Below, in pieces: positions 41,066-45,627 of a stretch of DNA of 45,627 nucleotides (its first letter is position 1; each line of letters starts with the position of its first letter). The notes beneath the pieces are model-generated. The model was not told where the DNA came from. It did not search any database and saw nothing but the letters and a program-made list of their open reading frames with translations. A program made the position numbers and the translations under genes. Origin of the DNA: Planctomycetes bacterium UBA7888 (GTDB lineage: Bacteria; Planctomycetota; UBA1135); NCBI GenBank assembly GCA_002500505.1, contig DLRM01000059.1:1-45627 (forward strand), in the 5' to 3' direction.

Positions 41066-42940
41066 TTATTTGCAGAATATCGGGCTTGACCAGGCGGCAC
41101 CGCCATCTTTTTGAAGGACACGAAGGTAAACAAAATCGCCCGCGTTCATTGCGGGTACTTGAAGATCGAAAAAGAATAGTGATTTCCCTTTTCCGTCGAC
41201 TCTTTGGGCAAGCTTTTCATTGTGGATAATGTCTACATAATCAATTGCATCTGTACCGATGACTCGACAGATGAGCTTCAATTCCTCATCCCCTTTTTGA
41301 ACAAAGCCTCCCATGGAGGCATCGCCAAGCTGAAAGCGGAGGCCAATACGAGGCCCGTTTGTTGCATAACATCGTCGCTCTCGAAGAGCTTTCAGGATTC
41401 CCTTTCGAGTTTTGTCTTTTGTGATAATTGCTGCCAATCCACCGCTTGCGCCGGCAAGCTGTGACAAACCTGGGTGGCCGTCATGGCCATCGGTGCTGCC
41501 AATAAACCCCAATTGGTAACCACGGCCAAGAGCGTCCCGAACATAGTTGCCTTTTATTGCAGAGTAGATTCGGCCCGGCGTGTCGGCAGACTCCGATGAA
41601 CCGTGAACAGAAACGATTTCGGTAATGGGTTCGCAATCTGGGTCAGGGGGAATGCGCCAATCGGTTGGAACAGGGCCGCCTGCGGAATGGTGTGCAATGG
41701 TGATGCCTCCAACTTTTTTGACTTCCTCCCAAAGCTCCTGAGGAGTATCCCACTTCTCATCCGCTGAAGACCATGGCACACCTTCTGTGCCTGGGAATAA
41801 GACGTGGCGGTGCCCAGAAACCCAATTCGTCCACTCGTAACCTAAAAATGCAACGAAGCGACCTGGCTCATTCCATTTTTCAGAAGCCGTTTTTACCGAC
41901 TCCCACATCTCTGGGTTCTGGTCTAAGAATTTCATTCCCCAGTGATCGTGGTCGGTAATACAAACCGCATCAAGCCCAGCAACATTTCGGGCATAGTGAT
42001 ATACCTCATCTAAACTTCCTGTACCGTCCGAAAGCGCTGTATGAACCTGCAGGTCTGCCCAAAGAATGTTCTCGACACCCTTTCGAACAACCATGGGGTT
42101 TGAAGTAGCTTCACCAGCAGGGCCCACGCCTTTTACCGTATAAACACCTTCTTGGGAAACCACCAAATCAACCCCCCCGCTCCCGGCATGCAAAGAAATC
42201 GGGCCCGAGAATTCGATTCCAGTAGGCAGGTCAAAGAAGATGTCACCAAAACTACCTAGCGCCAAATTACCCGTTGCGTCTAGATAGGAAACATGCATTC
42301 GCACGGTGTCTCCTGGCTCAGCGGCCGTTGGAAGAACAAGGTGCATGCCGACAGCGTCTCTGGGAAGCACTTTAACTTCTAATTTTGTGTCCCGAACTAA
42401 TGCTCGAATACCATCCCCATCCCCGTCAACAGAAAACCAAAAGGCCTGACTTTGCTCAGAATAGCGGTCCGCAAGGCCAGTGTAATTCAACACGACGCGA
42501 TCCGACTTTTTAAGTCCACCTTTAGTAAACCGAATCACCATCAACTGTTGGTCAATGGTTTCCGCCTCCCACCCAACCCCTTCTGAGTGAACGGTGATTT
42601 GGGTTGAACCAGGTCGCGTAGCTGCTTCTTGTGCAAACCGAGGGGTTGACCAACCCCAAAAAGGGGAAAGCTGGAAAAAGAGCATGCCTCCTTCTGGAAT
42701 CCCATGCTCGCCCGCCTCGTAAATAAGTTTCCAATTCCCCACGCCTCCAGCAACAACCTCCATATCAGATTGACTTTCCTCTAGCCATGCCCGCCCGCCG
42801 CCGTCTGATTCGTGACGTTCCGCAGCAATATCGGCTCGCATAGCTTCCAAAATCTCAGGACGACTGCCTGGATTCTGAGCAACAGCGGCTTGAGCCAAAA
42901 GTAGGACCGAAAACATTGACCAATATCCTAACTTAGCCAT
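41066..42940 (-). CDS. Exported PHP/CehA-like metal-dependent hydrolase
   Basis: 624 residues with signal peptide ending at AQAAVAQ (about residue 22). Residues 30-285 are beta-rich with a Ca-loop-like VDGDGDGIRA. The PHP-like domain begins near 293: DLQVHTALSDGTGSLDEVYHYA, GLDAVCITDHDHWGM (D330, H331), then ITIAHHSAGGP, VSVHGSSES and IGSTDGHDGHPG, matching the DUF3604/CehA class. The first His of the usual HxH motif is Gln (Q298, codon CAG), so metal binding may be altered. The substrate is unknown; known CehA enzymes hydrolyse carbaryl-like esters or phosphoesters. It is preceded by an SD-less, AT-rich leader. Confidence 0.83.
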   Translation of the reverse strand: MAKLGYWSMFSVLLLAQAAVAQNPGSRPEILEAMRADIAAERHESDGGGRAWLEESQSDMEVVAGGVGNWKLIYEAGEHGIPEGGMLFFQLSPFWGWSTPRFAQEAATRPGSTQITVHSEGVGWEAETIDQQLMVIRFTKGGLKKSDRVVLNYTGLADRYSEQSQAFWFSVDGDGDGIRALVRDTKLEVKVLPRDAVGMHLVLPTAAEPGDTVRMHVSYLDATGNLALGSFGDIFFDLPTGIEFSGPISLHAGSGGVDLVVSQEGVYTVKGVGPAGEATSNPMVVRKGVENILWADLQVHTALSDGTGSLDEVYHYARNVAGLDAVCITDHDHWGMKFLDQNPEMWESVKTASEKWNEPGRFVAFLGYEWTNWVSGHRHVLFPGTEGVPWSSADEKWDTPQELWEEVKKVGGITIAHHSAGGPVPTDWRIPPDPDCEPITEIVSVHGSSESADTPGRIYSAIKGNYVRDALGRGYQLGFIGSTDGHDGHPGLSQLAGASGGLAAIITKDKTRKGILKALRERRCYATNGPRIGLRFQLGDASMGGFVQKGDEELKLICRVIGTDAIDYVDIIHNEKLAQRVDGKGKSLFFFDLQVPAMNAGDFVYLRVLQKDGGAAWSSPIFCK

Positions 42941-42979
42941 AAATTGTTAGAAACAAATGTAATTTCTGAGGCTTTCTTT

Positions 42980-43028
42980 TTTCAAAAAATAAATAGGCGA
43001 TGGCCTCCCTACCGGAAGGCCATCGCCT
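42980..43028 (-). terminator. Rho-independent terminator for the LamG/TSP3 gene
   Basis: On the minus strand a perfect 12-bp stem (42995-43006 with 43017-43028; arms AGGCGATGGCCT and AGGCCATCGCCT) with a 10-base loop is followed by a T-rich run (TATTTATTTTTT) at 42983-42994. It lies 20 bases past the stop of the LamG/TSP3 gene and before the PHP-like gene start. Confidence 0.85.
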
Positions 43029-43047
43029 GGGTGGACGTTTCCGAAAA

Positions 43048-44730
43048 CTACTGGAAGGTTGTGTTCTCAGGGTTAGACAAGCGGAAACGCATTCCTTGTC
43101 CTGGCTCATCACATATTTCAACGCCCTGGAGCCAAATGGGCTCTCCGGCGAGATTTGGGTCGTTTGGGATGTCCTTTTGAATGGTCAATCGATTTCCAAT
43201 GTACGGGTAATCGCCAGGGAAGCGCGAAAGAGGCTTGGAAAGATTCACGACAGCGTCAATGTTTGGAATGTAGGAAGGGCTGCTACCTTGGAAACTAAAA
43301 AGCATCACAATAGAGCTTCCGTCAAAGCCCCACTGGCATTCCATATAGGCCGTTCTCCCGATTTCCCAAGTGCTTGGGTGCAAAGTGAGCTCCCAGTGAT
43401 CATCTGTGCTGTATGGAGCGTGGGGCATGGTTTCAAAAACGCCATCCACTGCGCCATTTAGGTTGATGTCTTCTTTGCCGTCATCTAATCCGCCACCATC
43501 GGTGTCCACGTCCAAAGGATCGGTGGTTGTACTGGGGTCCTGATCACCTTGGAAAACATTGAGGTCGGTGTCTGGGCCAACCATGGTATCAGTCAGTCCT
43601 GTCTCCAAACCATCCCATAGTCCATCGCCATCGGTGTCCACGCGGATTGGGTCAGTTTCGCCCTTTCGGGTTTGAGCCTTACCATTCAGGTTTTTGTCTT
43701 CTTCGTCGTCAGTAAGCCCATCGTCATCGGTGTCCTGGTCGAGGGGATCAGTCGAGTCGCTCACCTTCGCATCCGGAACAAATACGTTCATGTCTGTTCC
43801 GCCATAACAAATGTTGTTATCCGGAAGTTCTTCGTCGCCATTGCTCTGACTCACCTCCGTTCCATCTTGAATGTGGTCACCATCGGTGTCCACGCTCAAC
43901 GGACTGGTACTGTGAGCAACTTCTTCGCCATCAGAAAGTCCGTCATCATCAGAGTCCTTGTCGAACACGTTGGTGGAATCGGCAAGTTCTTGATCGTCGG
44001 TGCGGCCGTCGTCATCAAAGTCGCCACCTTCGCCAGTAATCCACCATCCTTGTCCGTGGATTGTCCCCACCATTGTGCGCGGAAATCCATTCGAATCATC
44101 GTGGTGGACCTCGGTTCCAGAGTTCTCTTCAAAATGAAGGTAGAGAATGGCATTTGCATCACCGAAAAAGCTATTTCCAGTTGCGTTGTTGGCGCGAGCG
44201 ACATCGGAAATTCGAAGGCCGGTAACTTGGTATCCATTGCCATGACCAATAACTGTGTCTAAACCAGCGGAGAAGGCGATGGGGAAACCATTTCCCATAC
44301 CTGAGGCATGCACATTACCATCTACCTGAATTTCCCAGTGATTTGAGGAATCGTGCACAAAGCGTACGTGATGCCATTTTTGATCTCGTGGGAAGGCGCC
44401 AGGCGCAGTAGAAACAACTTGATCTACGGAACCCTGATAAATCGCTGAAATGGAGCCGTCAGCGTGCACAGTGAGCTTCTTTTTTTCCCCACCTGGACGG
44501 TTCTCAAAGCGGCTAAAAATATCGAAAGCGCCAGGGTTGTTACACCAGGTATTGGCACGAATTCGAGCTTCCGCAGTGAATTCTGTACCGGTGGCCATGA
44601 TATTTTCCCAGCCGAAGGTGATAAAAGCGTCACCAGACCGATTGTCTAGCTGAAGTGCATTGTCTTGGGCGACCAAGCTGGCGCCAGAAGAAAGAAGCAG
44701 AGAAAGAGTAAAGGGAGCGATAATGCGCAT
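43048..44730 (-). CDS. Exported LamG-like protein with thrombospondin type 3 repeats
   Basis: 560 residues. Signal peptide MRIIAPFTLSLLLSSGASLVAQ. Residues 25-215 match a concanavalin-A/LamG-like jelly roll: FTAEARIRAN, KKKLTVHADGSISAIYQG, KWHHVRFVHDSSNHWEIQVDG and LYLHFEENSG. Residues about 230-420 hold at least six TSP3/bacterial calcium repeats such as DFDDDGRTDDQE, DKDSDDDGLSDGEEV, DTDGDGLWDGLET and DTDGGGLDDGKED. The last 120 residues are a beta domain (HPSTWEIGRTAYMECQWGFDG) like that of neighbouring exported proteins. It is probably a secreted or surface calcium-binding adhesin-like protein. The leader is pyrimidine-rich without a Shine-Dalgarno site. Confidence 0.86.
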   Translation of the reverse strand: MRIIAPFTLSLLLSSGASLVAQDNALQLDNRSGDAFITFGWENIMATGTEFTAEARIRANTWCNNPGAFDIFSRFENRPGGEKKKLTVHADGSISAIYQGSVDQVVSTAPGAFPRDQKWHHVRFVHDSSNHWEIQVDGNVHASGMGNGFPIAFSAGLDTVIGHGNGYQVTGLRISDVARANNATGNSFFGDANAILYLHFEENSGTEVHHDDSNGFPRTMVGTIHGQGWWITGEGGDFDDDGRTDDQELADSTNVFDKDSDDDGLSDGEEVAHSTSPLSVDTDGDHIQDGTEVSQSNGDEELPDNNICYGGTDMNVFVPDAKVSDSTDPLDQDTDDDGLTDDEEDKNLNGKAQTRKGETDPIRVDTDGDGLWDGLETGLTDTMVGPDTDLNVFQGDQDPSTTTDPLDVDTDGGGLDDGKEDINLNGAVDGVFETMPHAPYSTDDHWELTLHPSTWEIGRTAYMECQWGFDGSSIVMLFSFQGSSPSYIPNIDAVVNLSKPLSRFPGDYPYIGNRLTIQKDIPNDPNLAGEPIWLQGVEICDEPGQGMRFRLSNPENTTFQ

Positions 44731-44870
44731 CTAAATGAGGGGGTGGGGGTGATTTTCCGAGTAAGGAATCCTCAGTCTAATTGAGGATTTAAAAACAGGC
44801 AAGAGCGACTTCCTACAAAAAGTCCTTCCCTGGGTGTTTTTTGGGGGGGGTATTGACTGAAGAGGCATAT
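44731..44870. other. Intergenic region with small inverted repeat and homopolymer runs
   Basis: Between two minus-strand genes. AATCCTCA/TGAGGATT (44767-44774 and 44782-44789) forms an 8-bp hairpin with a 7-base loop; on the plus strand it is followed by TAAAAA. A T6-G8 run occurs near 44839-44852. It should hold the 3' end of the fibre-like gene and the promoter of the LamG/TSP3 gene, but I cannot assign either with confidence. Confidence 0.35.
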
Positions 44871-45627
44871 CTACCACTCAATTCGGACCATGCCATCCCC
44901 TCCTGGAAGGGAAGCATCTGAGGAGCCTGAGCCACTCCAACGGAGGGCCGGGCCGAATATTGGGGTGGAATCTGCGCCGTTCGAGCCGCCGTACAGAGAG
45001 CCTGTTTCGGCCCCATTTCCGCCATCGGCGACCAAATTCGCGCCATTTAAGGGGTCTCCATCCCAATCCACTTTAGTGGAATCGCCATTGTCGGCGAGAA
45101 CACCAAGGCCAACGACGGAATCTCCACCAACTCCAACGCTGAAGTCAATGATCTGACCTGGGATGACATCCACTTCGTATTGGAAATAGGACGCCCCATC
45201 TCCACCATTAAAGATAGGAAGGCCCTCGCCTCGCGAAGCCGCTCCGCCACCTGCGCCAACAGCAGAAATCCAGACACGGTTCACTCCTACAGGAACTGTA
45301 AATGTGTAGTTGCCCGGAAGGAATTGATTCAGGCGACCGTGGCGCTCTGGGCTCTCGAGGTCTAATAGTCTGTTTTCATGGTCATCCGTAATAATTGCCA
45401 AATTGTCAATATCGTTTGCATTGGCATCAATTTGCATTTGAAGATCAGCGTCTTGGGAATCTACATAGTCAGCCAAGGCGGACAGAGCGGCATCCACATA
45501 CTGGCTCAAAGCTGCAATCTCAGCAAGGATTAAGGCTTCAAGCGCATCGTCGCCAGAAATCCGCGCTGACTCTTCGATATCAACATCTTGAATACGGTCG
45601 CTTTCTTCGGCATCAACATCTTGAATG
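44871..45627 (-). CDS. Fibre-like protein with repeat stalk and glycine-rich head (partial, N-terminus missing)
   Basis: The frame is open to the right edge; 251 residues are visible. A TTG at 45509 is not a likely start because the same repeat pattern continues upstream. Visible residues 1-75 are an acidic, helical stalk with an 11-residue repeat IQDVDxEESxR, then a heptad-like stretch (LSQYVDAALSALADYVDSQDADLQMQID) typical of trimeric coiled coils. The last 165 residues are glycine-rich: FTVPVGVNRVWISAVGAGGGA, NGGDGASYFQYEVDV, GLYGG-type turns, ending GGDGMVRIEW, as in the glycine-rich domain of phage tail fibres and some surface proteins. No other phage gene is near, so a surface protein is more likely. 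Function unknown. Confidence 0.7.
   Translation of the reverse strand, partial: IQDVDAEESDRIQDVDIEESARISGDDALEALILAEIAALSQYVDAALSALADYVDSQDADLQMQIDANANDIDNLAIITDDHENRLLDLESPERHGRLNQFLPGNYTFTVPVGVNRVWISAVGAGGGAASRGEGLPIFNGGDGASYFQYEVDVIPGQIIDFSVGVGGDSVVGLGVLADNGDSTKVDWDGDPLNGANLVADGGNGAETGSLYGGSNGADSTPIFGPALRWSGSGSSDASLPGGDGMVRIEW
45571..45627 (-). repeat. 33-bp in-frame tandem repeat
   Basis: Two units beginning TCTTCG at 45571 and 45604 repeat with a 33-base period; the segment ATCAACATCTTGAAT is identical in both. Each encodes an 11-residue unit of the stalk. The array probably continues past the right edge. Confidence 0.7.

Noticed and set aside
43048..44730. Plus-strand hydrophobic open frame at 43672-44262
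   Set aside because: It is the antisense shadow of the Asp-rich TSP3 repeats (GAY codons read as Val/Ile in reverse) with no start signal.

Overview
The window is a dense bacterial chromosome segment of roughly 52% G+C by eye, with about 31 protein genes. There are no RNA genes, insertion sequences, phage modules or CRISPR arrays that I can recognise. The gene content suggests a Planctomycetota or related lineage. The signs are many exported proteins whose signal peptides end in ...AQ, a paired DUF1800/DUF1501 operon, FG-GAP, Asp-box, thrombospondin-type-3 and EF-hand-like secreted proteins, and frequent lack of Shine-Dalgarno sites. This taxonomic call is an inference, because no marker gene is present.

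Layout. At 1-1595 (minus, cut by the left edge) lies a Card1/DUF1887-like PD-(D/E)XK nuclease with Arg-rich and acidic low-complexity tails. At 1681-7877 (plus) a YyaL/SPATA20-like thioredoxin-fold protein is followed by a biotin operon: bioB, a fused bioF-bioD and bioA. A HI0933-type flavoprotein, an esterase, an MltA-like lytic transglycosylase lipoprotein, an M42-like aminopeptidase, a GTPase and a DUF4870 membrane protein fill 7925-14989. At 15005-24511 a minus-strand block encodes an FG-GAP protein, a DUF5916 outer-membrane protein, an STT3/AglB-like oligosaccharyltransferase, a DUF1800 protein and a Tat-exported DUF1501 protein. The last four are packed like an operon. At 24662-29202 mutY diverges from a methyltransferase and a polytopic spermidine-synthase-like protein with TPRs. 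From 29348 to 37033 come mostly exported proteins: an Asp-box protein, a protein with six Ca-binding-like loops, a vWA protein and an exported ComEC-like metallohydrolase, with a TPMT-type methyltransferase among them. At 37148-41040 are a PlsC-like acyltransferase, lipB-lpd and a hemerythrin-domain protein. The right end holds an exported PHP-like protein, a LamG/TSP3 protein and a partial fibre-like protein cut by the right edge.

How it works together. The biotin genes cover the route from pimeloyl-thioester to biotin; bioC and bioH are not here. LipB and Lpd serve lipoylated 2-oxoacid dehydrogenase complexes. The largest theme is the cell surface: at least ten signal-peptide proteins, several with Ca-binding repeats and a similar-looking C-terminal beta region, near a candidate oligosaccharyltransferase that could glycosylate exported proteins.

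Most notable points are the Card1-type nuclease without an evident CARF domain or CRISPR context, the oligosaccharyltransferase/DUF1800/DUF1501/DUF5916 operon, the BioF-BioD fusion, a perfect 11-bp inverted repeat whose arms contain two divergent start codons, and a set of 13-residue EF-hand-like loops. No stretch longer than 300 bases lacks a gene.
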